Under the pieces are notes generated by a model. It made no database searches, was not told the DNA's origin, and saw only the letters and a program-made list of their open reading frames with translations. Both the position numbers and the translations under genes were made by a program. A DNA stretch of 14,990 nucleotides from the NCBI GenBank assembly GCA_964518875.1, contig CAZFHI010000030.1, forward strand, positions 1-14,990. The letters run 5' to 3'. This DNA comes from DTU024 sp964518875 (GTDB lineage Bacteria; Bacillota; Clostridia; Christensenellales; Aristaeellaceae). Shown here piece by piece: positions 7,553 to 14,722 of this stretch (its first letter is position 1; each line of letters starts with the position of its first letter).

Positions 7553-7580
7553 CTATGGGCGGGGAAAACCCCGCCCATAG
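7553..7580 (-). promoter_or_regulatory. Strong intergenic hairpin between binding protein and permease genes
   Basis: A perfect 12-bp inverted repeat, CTATGGGCGGGG (7553-7564) with its complement (7569-7580), encloses a 4-nt loop. It starts 3 bp after the binding-protein stop and ends just before the Shine-Dalgarno of the permease gene. There is no T tract after it on the minus strand, so it is not a standard terminator. It most likely blocks 3' exonucleases and stabilises the upstream message, or limits permease translation. Confidence 0.75.
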
Positions 7581-7583
7581 ATG

Positions 7584-8930
7584 TTAATCCACAGTAATTT
7601 CAGGGAACATGTCCGCAACCGCTTCTTTTAAGTCTGCAATTGCCGTATCAAAGTCCTTTTCGCCGTTTATGTAGGAGTTTACCTCGGTATCCATAATCAG
7701 GTTGATGTTCTGATCATACGGGCTCATGGTCGAAGTGTCTATAAGCGGCGTTACCGCCTGGAACAGGCTGTAATGATCCTGTCCTCCTAAAAAGTCAAAG
7801 CTGAATCCGTCGTCTATTATGTTCTGTATTGCAACCGAGTTGTTTACATAGTCCTTGGATTTAAGGCAGTAGTCCTGCATGCTTCCTTCTTCAACTGTAA
7901 AGTATTCAATAATATCTTTAACAAGAGGCTTGTTTTCGCAGGTGTTAGCGGCCGCAAGCCAGGTGCCGCCCCAGTAATAGGGCTGAGGGCCGTTTACAGC
8001 GGCCCAGTCGCCGTAGGTGCCTTCGCCGGGCGCGCTGCCTCCGCAGTTGCCTGTCATTACCCACTGTATGCCCCAGGTTGAGAAGAAATAGCCAAGTATG
8101 CTGTCGTTGCCTATTCCAGCGTTCCACGCTTCAGACCATGGAACAGCGTTTGCAGTAAGGTTTTCGTCGTGCAGTGTTTTTGCAAAGTCGAAATACCACT
8201 TAACCTGATCGTCTATTACAAGCTCAAGGTCCTCGTTTACCCAGGGAGCGTCTCTCTTTGTGCGCACAACCTGCCAAACGTCGCCGTTTGAAGGTATAAG
8301 CTTTGTAGCGCTGTCTGACGCTTTGTCAACTTCTCTTGCGGTTTCAAGGAAAGCGTCCCAGTCCTTTACCTTTTCCTGCATTTCTTCAGGCGTTTTAACG
8401 CCTAAATATTTTTCTGCAAGGCTTCTGCGGTACAGGAAAAGGCCGGGGGCCGCCTGCCAGGCAGAGCCCTTGACGACTCCGTTTTCATCCCTTGCGACAT
8501 CTATCGTATAAGGATACTGGTCTTTAAGCGCGTCTTCATTCACGCCTATTTCGCTTAGCGGAAGCGTATAATCGCTGTTCACATATTTAAGGGCGTAGTC
8601 CGCTTCCATAAGGAACATATCGATTTTTTCGCCCGCCGCGAGCGCCGCATCCAGCTTCTGCTGGTATACGCCGTTGTCGTTAGGGTTGATGACAAATTCA
8701 ATCTTGTCGCCGTTTGGCAGTGTCATCGTTCCGTCTTCCTCGACAGTGCCGCCTACCGCAGGTATGTAGTAGTTTTTGAGCATACCCTGGAACTCGTCGT
8801 TCCACGAGTAGATAATCAGCGGATTTCCCGTTGCGGGCACGTCAAAGTCCGTTTTGTAGGTTTCGGCTGATGCAAGCCCTATCATGAGCAGCATTGCCAT
8901 TGCCAGGATTGTAGAAGTAATCCTCTTCAT
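7584..8930 (-). CDS. Sugar ABC solute-binding protein (family 1)
   Basis: This 448-residue extracytoplasmic binding protein of the MalE-like family 1 would capture the sugar, probably a beta-glucoside, for the two permeases that follow. The N-terminus has a signal peptide (KR, hydrophobic core, ASA|E with cleavage after Ala22). It lacks the LxxC lipobox cysteine normally used to tether such proteins in monoderm bacteria. The remainder has family features: a beta-strand opening IIYSWNDEF (39-47), aromatic residues in the presumed cleft, and a C-terminal helix ending in a conserved style of IADLKEAVADMFPEI. ATG at 8930 follows AAGGAGG with 8-nt spacing, the strongest translation signal in the operon. 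It lies 38 bp downstream of lacI, with a small hairpin between. Confidence 0.92.
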   Translation of the reverse strand: MKRITSTILAMAMLLMIGLASAETYKTDFDVPATGNPLIIYSWNDEFQGMLKNYYIPAVGGTVEEDGTMTLPNGDKIEFVINPNDNGVYQQKLDAALAAGEKIDMFLMEADYALKYVNSDYTLPLSEIGVNEDALKDQYPYTIDVARDENGVVKGSAWQAAPGLFLYRRSLAEKYLGVKTPEEMQEKVKDWDAFLETAREVDKASDSATKLIPSNGDVWQVVRTKRDAPWVNEDLELVIDDQVKWYFDFAKTLHDENLTANAVPWSEAWNAGIGNDSILGYFFSTWGIQWVMTGNCGGSAPGEGTYGDWAAVNGPQPYYWGGTWLAAANTCENKPLVKDIIEYFTVEEGSMQDYCLKSKDYVNNSVAIQNIIDDGFSFDFLGGQDHYSLFQAVTPLIDTSTMSPYDQNINLIMDTEVNSYINGEKDFDTAIADLKEAVADMFPEITVD

Positions 8931-8950
8931 GTTTAGACCTCCTTATTTTT

Positions 8951-8966
8951 ATTGTCTTTCGACAAT
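8951..8966 (-). promoter_or_regulatory. Small stem-loop between lacI and the binding-protein gene
   Basis: ATTGTC pairs with GACAAT (8951-8956 and 8961-8966). On the minus strand the loop is GAAA, a stable GNRA tetraloop. The following sequence is A-rich, not T-rich, so termination is unlikely. It could mark a processing or stability boundary between the repressor and transporter parts of the mRNA. Confidence 0.5.
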
Positions 8967-8968
8967 TA

Positions 8969-9994
8969 TTAACGTTTGTTGTACGCTACCGTTTCGCCCC
9001 TGATGAGCTTTGTGGGAACTTCAACCGTTTTTGGAGTGAAGTTTTCCGGATTCTCTATCTGGCTTATCAGTAGTTTTGCAGCCTCCTTGCCTATGGAAAA
9101 CGTATCCTGATAAACGGTTGTAATGTGCGGGTGCAGCATCTGCAGTATGGGCACGCCGTCAAAGCCCGCTATTGAAATATCATCAGGAATTTTAAGTCTT
9201 TTTTCTCCCATCAGCTCTATTGCGCCAAGCGAAGCAAAGTCGTCAGGTAAAAGTATGCAGCTTGGCGCGGGATTCAGGCTTAATAGACTTTCCACGGTTT
9301 TTTTAACGGCCTCCGGGTTATGGTACAGGCTTTCAACCAAAAAGCCCTCCAAAATTGGTATGCCGTTTTCTTTCATGGTATCTATGAAGCAGTTAAGGCG
9401 TATGGTTGTTATGCCGGCAGGGTTGCCGTATATCATGGCGATTCTTTCGTGCCCCATTGATATTACATAGTTTACAAGCGCCTTCATGCCCTTCTCGTTT
9501 TCAGAAGCCGCGCAGGGCCTGCCCTCAAACGGCTTGTCTATCGTTACCACGGGAAGGCTGCTGTTTATCAGCTCTATTATCTGCGGATCCGCGAAATCGC
9601 AGCAGACTATGCATACGCCGTCTACATTGCGGTAGTGGCTATGCTGCAGATACGTCATAGCTTTCTGACCGCCTGCGCACATGGAGCTTGAAATAAACGT
9701 AACGTCGTAGCCGTGAAGCTCCGCCTCCGCCTTGAAGCTTTCAAGCACGGGTGAAAAATAGCTGTGGGTAAGACCGCTTCCGGAATTTTCTGAATATACT
9801 ATGCCTATGCTGAAGGTATTGCCGGTTTTAAGCCCCCTTGCGATCGCGTTCGGGCGATAGCCTAACTTTACCGCCGCAGCGTATACTCTGTTGCGCGTGT
9901 CCTGGCTTATATCGGTATAACCGTTCAGCGCCTTGCTGACTGCGGAAGTGGAAAGCCCTAAGTATGCGGACAAATCCTTGATCGTAACTGCCAA
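8969..9994 (-). CDS. LacI-family transcriptional repressor
   Basis: This 341-residue LacI/GalR-type repressor is expected to control the operon it heads. The helix-turn-helix is at residues 4-23, with recognition segment STSAVSKALNG (15-25). The hinge helix is NAIARGLKTG (49-58), where Leu55 corresponds to the leucine that inserts into the central CpG of LacI operators. The rest (about 60-341) is a periplasmic-binding-protein-like effector domain, and the length is normal. The start is TTG at 9992-9994, giving MAVTIKDL; no ATG fits, and a GAAGGG site lies about 11 nt upstream. Two matching operators with a central CG lie between the promoter and the gene, so autorepression is likely. The inducer is probably a beta-glucoside or its product, inferred from the downstream genes. 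Confidence 0.93.
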   Translation of the reverse strand: MAVTIKDLSAYLGLSTSAVSKALNGYTDISQDTRNRVYAAAVKLGYRPNAIARGLKTGNTFSIGIVYSENSGSGLTHSYFSPVLESFKAEAELHGYDVTFISSSMCAGGQKAMTYLQHSHYRNVDGVCIVCCDFADPQIIELINSSLPVVTIDKPFEGRPCAASENEKGMKALVNYVISMGHERIAMIYGNPAGITTIRLNCFIDTMKENGIPILEGFLVESLYHNPEAVKKTVESLLSLNPAPSCILLPDDFASLGAIELMGEKRLKIPDDISIAGFDGVPILQMLHPHITTVYQDTFSIGKEAAKLLISQIENPENFTPKTVEVPTKLIRGETVAYNKR

Positions 9995-10035
9995 CTACTA
10001 CCCAACCCTTCAAAAAGCATGTATCTATCGGTCTA

Positions 10036-10051
10036 ACTAAATCGTTTTAGT
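10036..10051. promoter_or_regulatory. LacI-type operator O1 (downstream)
   Basis: ACTAAATCGTTTTAGT is palindromic at 14 of 16 positions around a central CG, the classic form of a LacI-family site. It lies about 42 bp inside the predicted transcript and 41 bp before the lacI start. Its 15-base core is repeated exactly in O2. Confidence 0.85.
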
Positions 10052-10077
10052 GAACCTGTATCAAAAAAATTGATGCT

Positions 10078-10093
10078 TCTAAATCGTTTTAGT
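10078..10093. promoter_or_regulatory. LacI-type operator O2 (at the transcription start)
   Basis: CTAAATCGTTTTAGT (10079-10093) repeats the O1 core exactly. Its centre is 42 bp from that of O1, four helical turns, so both lie on the same DNA face. It covers about +1 to +15 of the predicted transcript, so bound repressor would block initiation. Confidence 0.87.
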
Positions 10094-10099
10094 AAATTG

Positions 10100-10128
10100 A
10101 TTATAACAGAAACAATTTATAATTGCAA
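10100..10128 (-). promoter_or_regulatory. Sigma-A promoter of the lacI/beta-glucoside operon
   Basis: On the minus strand TTGCAA (10123-10128) and a perfect TATAAT (10100-10105) are 17 bp apart. The predicted start is near 10093, at the edge of operator O2. No other strong promoter is seen before the binding-protein gene, so lacI, the transporter genes and bglA probably share this transcript. Confidence 0.85.
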
Positions 10129-10393
10129 GCTTTTTTATAAATCTTTTTTCAAGAGGTGAATTGATGTCGTTGTAAACTTAAATATACACAAAAATAGTCA
10201 AAACGAAGCTTAAGTTTCCGCTTGCGCTTAATTGCGCAAACCCTGTATTCGCTTGTTAAAGAGATAGAATGTTAAAAAAACGGAAACGTTTAGAAAAATT
10301 GTTAAACTCCATAGCGGACGATCAGCCTGTCAGAATATCCAAACGCTTAAAGTGAAAGTATGTTTTATAAATTAACATATAATACAGCCGCAA
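10129..10393. other. Gene-free spacer between the two sugar operons
   Basis: I find no gene here. Visible elements are a small inverted repeat, TTGCGC with GCGCAA (10222-10227 and 10234-10239), and a short AAACG-GAAA-CGTTT symmetry at 10278-10291, a poor match to a catabolite-control (cre) site. The string CGGAAAC recurs on either strand near 10214, 10281 and in the neighbouring terminator. Confidence 0.5.
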
Positions 10394-10394
10394 T

Positions 10395-10430
10395 AAAAAA
10401 TCCGAAAACGATACTTTTAACGTTTCCGGA
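10395..10430 (-). terminator. Rho-independent terminator of the second ABC operon
   Basis: Read on the minus strand, TCCGGAAACG pairs with CGTTTTCGGA (10421-10430 with 10401-10410, one mismatch) around a 10-nt loop, followed by six T. It lies about 50 bp past the isomerase stop and separates the two operons. Confidence 0.82.
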
Positions 10431-10479
10431 CATATCGCGGCGCATAATTAAATTATCGGCTAAGCTGGTTATTCAATTC

Positions 10480-11400
10480 TTATTTTGAAGCGGATAACTG
10501 GCTTATCCTTTTCTTTTCATCGTTGAACATGTCAAGCAGCACTTTGCCGATCTGCAGAGAATAGCTCGCGACAAGGCGCTTCTGCTCTTTTGGTAAAAAA
10601 CGGCCGAACTCCTGCGCTTCAAAGGTCAGATCGCCTTCGTAGCCTACGTCTGCCAGAGCTGACATAGCTTCCCTCCATGGAATCGTGCCGTGAAACGGGA
10701 GAAGGTGTTCGTCGCTTACGCCATGGTTGTCCTGCACGTGCAGCGCTTTTATGCGCTTCCCAATGACGTGCAGATTTTGTGTGTGAAAGCCGCCCGCCAA
10801 ATGCGCATGGCCAAAATCATAGCAGACGCCCACATATTCAGGATCGCCAAAGGCGTCGCAAAGCCCGGCAAGCTCATAGGGCGAGGCGCAGTAGATGCGC
10901 TGCAGCGGCTTAGAGCGGTACTCGAAGTCGTTTTCAAGCGCTATACCTACGCCATTTTGCTTTGCCAGCTCCACAAGCGGCGCGTAATATTCAATGTTTT
11001 TTTCAAGCGAGCGCTTTGTATCAAAACCCGCCTCGTAGTCTGTGCCGGGGTGGGTAACCGTCCAGCGGACTCCAAGAATTGCTGAAACGATTATAGAGCG
11101 GCGTATCAGTTTTTCCATAAGCGGCGCCTTATCCTGAGCGTTCTTGCCAAATATATCGTAATAAGGCAAATGCGACTGCCTGAAAACGATTCCAAGGCGC
11201 CCGGCAAGGCTTTTAAGCTCCAGCGCGTATTTTTCCCAGTCGTCATCGCGCAGCCTTGAATCTGGGTTCATGGCTTCGCAAAGGTTGACATCAAGAACCT
11301 TGTAGCCCGCTTCCGCACATGTTTCAATGCAGAAAGCGGTGGACAGCCTTTCTCTTCCCGGCTGAAACGCGCACAGGTTAGTTGAAGTTGAAATTTGCAT
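10480..11400 (-). CDS. Sugar phosphate isomerase/epimerase-like TIM-barrel protein
   Basis: This 306-residue cytoplasmic protein of the xylose-isomerase-like TIM-barrel superfamily includes sugar isomerases, epimerases and endonuclease IV relatives. Likely metal ligands are Glu156 (ALENDF), Asp195 with His198 (CYDFGHAH), His221 (LHVQDNHG) and Glu261 (FEAQEF). The order Glu-Asp-His-Glu matches that of ketose 3-epimerases. Further histidines (226, 232, 237) line the presumed active site. It probably interconverts or dehydrates a sugar, sugar acid or polyol brought in by the transporter encoded upstream, but neither substrate nor reaction can be fixed from sequence. ATG at 11400 follows AAGGGGG. 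The gene lies 121 bp after the binding-protein gene, and the gap contains two hairpins. It is the last gene before a good terminator. Confidence 0.88.
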   Translation of the reverse strand: MQISTSTNLCAFQPGRERLSTAFCIETCAEAGYKVLDVNLCEAMNPDSRLRDDDWEKYALELKSLAGRLGIVFRQSHLPYYDIFGKNAQDKAPLMEKLIRRSIIVSAILGVRWTVTHPGTDYEAGFDTKRSLEKNIEYYAPLVELAKQNGVGIALENDFEYRSKPLQRIYCASPYELAGLCDAFGDPEYVGVCYDFGHAHLAGGFHTQNLHVIGKRIKALHVQDNHGVSDEHLLPFHGTIPWREAMSALADVGYEGDLTFEAQEFGRFLPKEQKRLVASYSLQIGKVLLDMFNDEKKRISQLSASK

Positions 11401-11412
11401 AATGCCCCCTTA

Positions 11413-11439
11413 AGGACGGCCCGCTATGCGAGCCGTCCT
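11413..11439 (-). promoter_or_regulatory. Strong hairpin just before the isomerase gene
   Basis: AGGACGGC (11413-11420) pairs with GCCGTCCT (11432-11439). After one mismatch the stem continues CGC/GCG around a 3-nt loop. It directly precedes the isomerase Shine-Dalgarno and has no T tract on the minus strand. It is more likely an mRNA stability or translation element than a terminator. Confidence 0.65.
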
Positions 11440-11486
11440 GTTGCTAAAAATATACAATAAACAAAGTAAGCGAGCGTTTTTTTAAA

Positions 11487-11510
11487 GCGGCATAAAATCT
11501 TTTTTGCCGC
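11487..11510 (-). promoter_or_regulatory. Hairpin at the 3' end of the binding-protein gene
   Basis: GCGGCA (11487-11492) pairs with TGCCGC (11505-11510), with an inner AAAA/TTTT pairing after one mismatch. It begins 11 bp past the binding-protein stop. On the minus strand it is followed by CTTTAAAA, a poor T tract, so at best it is a weak terminator. An mRNA stabiliser is equally possible. Confidence 0.5.
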
Positions 11511-11521
11511 GCCACTTTTTG

Positions 11522-12865
11522 TTATTTGTTGTTACGGTTGTATTCTTCAAGAAGCCCGTTAAGCTCATCGGCCATTATATCTACCGTTTCTTCAACGCTC
11601 TGGTTGTTGGATAGCATGTCGGACACGCCTTGTATAATGGCAAAGTAAAAGTCCTTTGAAGGGCCTACGGTTACGCTGCGCATTTCTCCGGGCGTCGCCA
11701 CAAGCTGTTCAAATGTGGTTTCATATTCTGGGCGCTCAGCTTTTGCGTCCTGATAAACCTTTTGCTGAAGCGCGTTTTTGTTGGAGGGTATATAGCCGGT
11801 GTTGGCGGCAAAATCAGCCTGCACGCCCGCGCCAGTAAGATATTGAACGAAATACCAGGCCGCTTCGCGTTTAAGCGCGTCGCCTGAATCAAACATCGCA
11901 ACGCAGGAACCGGCGGCCGTAGCTCCGTCCGTTGCCTTATCGCTTACGCGCAGATAGTTGCTTGCGCCAAGTTCAAATTTATCGCCAATTTTTTCGCTAA
12001 GCGAAGCGGTATTTGATGAAGAACTTACAAGCAGCGCCACTTCGCCTGCTATAAAGGCGTCTGTCGAGCTGCTTTCATTAACTATCGCGCCCGCGTCATA
12101 CATAGCCTTCCACGCGCTGAGGAAGTCTGCAAGCGCGTTATTATCAAGGCAGTCAAGCTTCTCTGCGCTGCCTGATGAGCCGTTGTTTTTATCCACTAAA
12201 AAGCTGCCCATCTGGCCCAGCCAGTTGGCGAGCGTCGGGGTATTTGGAATAGACCTGAGAACCTTTTGCGTCATTCCCTTGCTCTGCATGTCTTCAGCAA
12301 GCTTTATCACTTCGTCAAACGTGGCAGGGGCCTTGTCCCATCCCGCTTCTGCAAGCATGGTTTTGTTAAAGTACGTTATAGTAGTTGACGTAGCGAACGG
12401 CATTCCCAGCTGCACGCCTGAAAAATTCCAGTTGGACAGCGCGACGGGCAGGTATTCGTCAAGCTTCTTTTCGTCCGGGAATTCCTTAAGCGCGTCGTCA
12501 ACCGTATAAGCCTTGCCGGAGCCGAAATAAACAACCTTGCCTGTTGCGTCCAGTTGCATAATGTCTGGCAGCTCGCCGTAGTTTTCAGCTGAAAGAACAG
12601 TTTTGAGCAATGTGGTCGCGTCTGAATACTGCCCCTGGTAGCTGGCGTTTACAGTAATCTGATAGGGATTATTTTTGTTGAATTCTTCAACATACCTGTC
12701 CATAAGCGGGGCGGCGTCGTCTGAAGCGCAGTGCCAGAAGTTAATTGTTACGGGTTCTGCGCCCAGATTTTCAGGGGTAAAATCGGGCATTGCCAAAGCA
12801 AAAACAGGCAGCGCTATGGCAAGCGCAGCTGTCAGCGCCAACAGACTGAGAAAGTGTTTTTTCAT
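11522..12865 (-). CDS. UgpB-like sugar ABC solute-binding protein
   Basis: This 447-residue family 1 extracytoplasmic binding protein belongs to the transporter made by the two upstream permease genes. The opening ITVNASYQGQYSD and the INFWHCASDD block before it resemble UgpB-type proteins (glycerol-3-phosphate binders and sugar-binding relatives). GMPFATSTTITYFNKTMLAE and NTGYIPSNKNA later in the sequence are also typical of that group. The resemblance is to the group as a whole and does not assign a substrate. The signal peptide ends near ALA|M (after residue 25) and again has no lipobox cysteine. AAGGAGG precedes the ATG. The binding protein is third in the operon, not first. The 68-bp gap before it holds a 5-bp hairpin (GCGGT/ACCGC, 12904-12916). 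Confidence 0.91.
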   Translation of the reverse strand: MKKHFLSLLALTAALAIALPVFALAMPDFTPENLGAEPVTINFWHCASDDAAPLMDRYVEEFNKNNPYQITVNASYQGQYSDATTLLKTVLSAENYGELPDIMQLDATGKVVYFGSGKAYTVDDALKEFPDEKKLDEYLPVALSNWNFSGVQLGMPFATSTTITYFNKTMLAEAGWDKAPATFDEVIKLAEDMQSKGMTQKVLRSIPNTPTLANWLGQMGSFLVDKNNGSSGSAEKLDCLDNNALADFLSAWKAMYDAGAIVNESSSTDAFIAGEVALLVSSSSNTASLSEKIGDKFELGASNYLRVSDKATDGATAAGSCVAMFDSGDALKREAAWYFVQYLTGAGVQADFAANTGYIPSNKNALQQKVYQDAKAERPEYETTFEQLVATPGEMRSVTVGPSKDFYFAIIQGVSDMLSNNQSVEETVDIMADELNGLLEEYNRNNK

Positions 12866-12933
12866 GTTATCCTCCTTGTTGTTTTGTTAATATATTGCAA
12901 GCGGCGGTCATACCGCAGCCTGTAAGCTATTGT

Positions 12934-13761
12934 TCAACCGACCAGCGCGCCTTCCGCGCCGCCCTTGGTAAGGCTTCTGCGCATCACAAGAAAAAGCAGG
13001 AAGGACGGTATAAGCGACAGAGTAACGCCGGCCAGCACCAGCTCGTAGTTGGTGTCTTCCCAGGAATTCAGTTTGGTAATTCCAACCATTATTGTACGCA
13101 TATCCGCGCTGCTTGCGGTAACGATAAGAGGCCAGAGGTAAGAGTTCCAAAGGCCTATAAAGGATTTTGCAAATAGTGTTACGACAACGGGCCGGCATAC
13201 TGGCAGCAGAACGGACAAAATGTAGCGGATATCGCCGCAGCCGTCTATCATGGCGGCATAGCGCAGGTCTTTTGGAACGCTCAGGAAGCTCTGCCGCAGC
13301 ATAAACACCTGGCTCGCGTTGATAAACGATATAATGCACATTCCAAGGTAAGTATTAAGAAGTTTAAGACGCGAAACCGTAATGTAGTTTGTAACAAGCA
13401 ATATGTCGCCTGGCAGCATCATAGTGCCCAGCACAAAGAAAAAACAGAATTTTTTTAAGCGGAACTCAAAATGCGTAAACGCGTACGCCGCCATAATTGA
13501 AAAAATAAGGCAAACGATAGTGCCGAGCAAAGAAACGATTAATGAGTTCAGCATGTAGCGAAAAACAGGAGCTCTGTTTAACGCGTCGTTAAAATTGCTT
13601 AAATTGGAAAAGCTGTTTGGAAAAAACTTAGGCGAAGCGAACTCCGCCGGGGTTTTAAACGCGCCGAGTATGCAGTAAACAACGGGAAAAACAAGAATAA
13701 GGCCCACGAAAATGGCAGTTAAGCTTACAGCGAAATCAGTGATCCTGCGTTTTTTTATCAT
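12934..13761 (-). CDS. CUT1 sugar ABC permease, MalG-like (second operon)
   Basis: This 275-residue membrane subunit has six hydrophobic segments and a MalG-type EAA-like loop, YAAMIDGCGDIRYILSVLLP (168-187). The usual glutamate at the loop start is replaced by Tyr-Ala-Ala, a variation seen in many MalG relatives. Its ATG overlaps the stop of the upstream permease as ATGA (4 bp), indicating translational coupling. AGAAGGTG upstream serves as the ribosome site. It would dimerise with the preceding MalF-like subunit and use an ATPase encoded elsewhere. Confidence 0.93.
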   Translation of the reverse strand: MIKKRRITDFAVSLTAIFVGLILVFPVVYCILGAFKTPAEFASPKFFPNSFSNLSNFNDALNRAPVFRYMLNSLIVSLLGTIVCLIFSIMAAYAFTHFEFRLKKFCFFFVLGTMMLPGDILLVTNYITVSRLKLLNTYLGMCIISFINASQVFMLRQSFLSVPKDLRYAAMIDGCGDIRYILSVLLPVCRPVVVTLFAKSFIGLWNSYLWPLIVTASSADMRTIMVGITKLNSWEDTNYELVLAGVTLSLIPSFLLFLVMRRSLTKGGAEGALVG

Positions 13762-14666
13762 TGATAATGCACCTTCTTTTTTTCAAACGCGAAGGCGATC
13801 AACGTGAAACCAAGAGTAAGACAGAAAGCGATAACGCTTATAACAGCGGCGAGCCCGTAGTTGGAGCTGCTGTATCCTGAAGAAAACATCATGTACATAA
13901 GCGTTGTGGTTGACCGGGACGGGCCGCCCTGGGTGATTATAATCATGGGGCCTGACGTCATCATGGCTAACACAGCGTTGGTGCAGACAACATATAATAT
14001 TGTAGGGGAAATAAGCGGAAGCTGAATTTTAAACAGCCGCGTAAAAAAGCCCGCTCCGTCCAGGCGCGAGGATTCGATTATAGACGGCGAAATCGCGCGT
14101 AGCGCAGATTGAAAAAGAAGGAAATCAAAACCGACGCCCATCCAGACCGTTAGTATCAACACAGTGTAAAGCGCCGTATTTCTATTTTCAAACCAGCCGA
14201 TATCAAGCCCGAAAAATGCATTGATAAATCCAAGGCTTGGGCTGAACATAGCTTTGAAAATCATACAGGCTGCAGACATGGAAACAGCCATTGGCAAAGT
14301 AAAAAGCAGCTCGTACAAGAAGCTCAGACGTCTTTTTTTAACGGCCAGCAGAGCCATGCAAAGGGATATAATAAGCGTTGCGGGCACGTTTATAGCCGTT
14401 AAAAGCAGGGTGTTTTCAAGCGACTTTGCAAAGTCGCGGCGCCTGAACACATAAGCATAATTTTCAAAGCCCGCAAATCCAATTATCTTTCCTTTTGCGT
14501 TGACATGGCAAAAGCTGTTAATAATCGTTTTAACAAAGGGATAATAAACGAAAACGGTCGCAAAAATAAAGACCGGCGCTAAGAAAGCAATAATCTTAAG
14601 ATGCTTTCTTGCATCGGGCTTTAAATAGAAGCCTAATGACCTTGTCATATTAAGCTTTGATTCCAA
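13758..14666 (-). CDS. CUT1 sugar ABC permease, MalF/UgpA-like (second operon)
   Basis: This 302-residue membrane subunit is the first gene of the second ABC operon. Six helices are visible, from about residue 24. The EAA-like loop reads IIESSRLDGAGFFTRLFKIQ (196-215) followed by LPLISP, with Glu-Ser-Ser instead of Glu-Ala-Ala. I chose TTG at 14664-14666 because AGAGG lies 8 nt upstream. The in-frame ATG at 14646-14648 would have no well-placed site, but it cannot be excluded and would shorten the protein by six residues. The leader is about 80 nt and contains an inverted repeat. The substrate is unknown. Confidence 0.92.
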   Translation of the reverse strand: MESKLNMTRSLGFYLKPDARKHLKIIAFLAPVFIFATVFVYYPFVKTIINSFCHVNAKGKIIGFAGFENYAYVFRRRDFAKSLENTLLLTAINVPATLIISLCMALLAVKKRRLSFLYELLFTLPMAVSMSAACMIFKAMFSPSLGFINAFFGLDIGWFENRNTALYTVLILTVWMGVGFDFLLFQSALRAISPSIIESSRLDGAGFFTRLFKIQLPLISPTILYVVCTNAVLAMMTSGPMIIITQGGPSRSTTTLMYMMFSSGYSSSNYGLAAVISVIAFCLTLGFTLIAFAFEKKKVHYQ

Positions 14667-14722
14667 ACCTTCAACCTCTCAATCTGCGTTAATAAAATAG
14701 TAAAAAAAACAAACGTTACAAC

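Noticed and set aside
7553..7580. Terminator splitting the beta-glucoside operon
   Set aside because: The stem is strong, but no T tract follows on either strand, and the permease ribosome site begins immediately.
10276..10293. Possible catabolite-control (cre) site around AAACGTTT
   Set aside because: It mismatches the cre consensus at three fixed positions and does not overlap the lacI promoter.
11958..12509. Plus-strand 183-codon open frame
   Set aside because: It is the antisense shadow of the second binding-protein gene, whose family motifs and ribosome site are clear on the minus strand.
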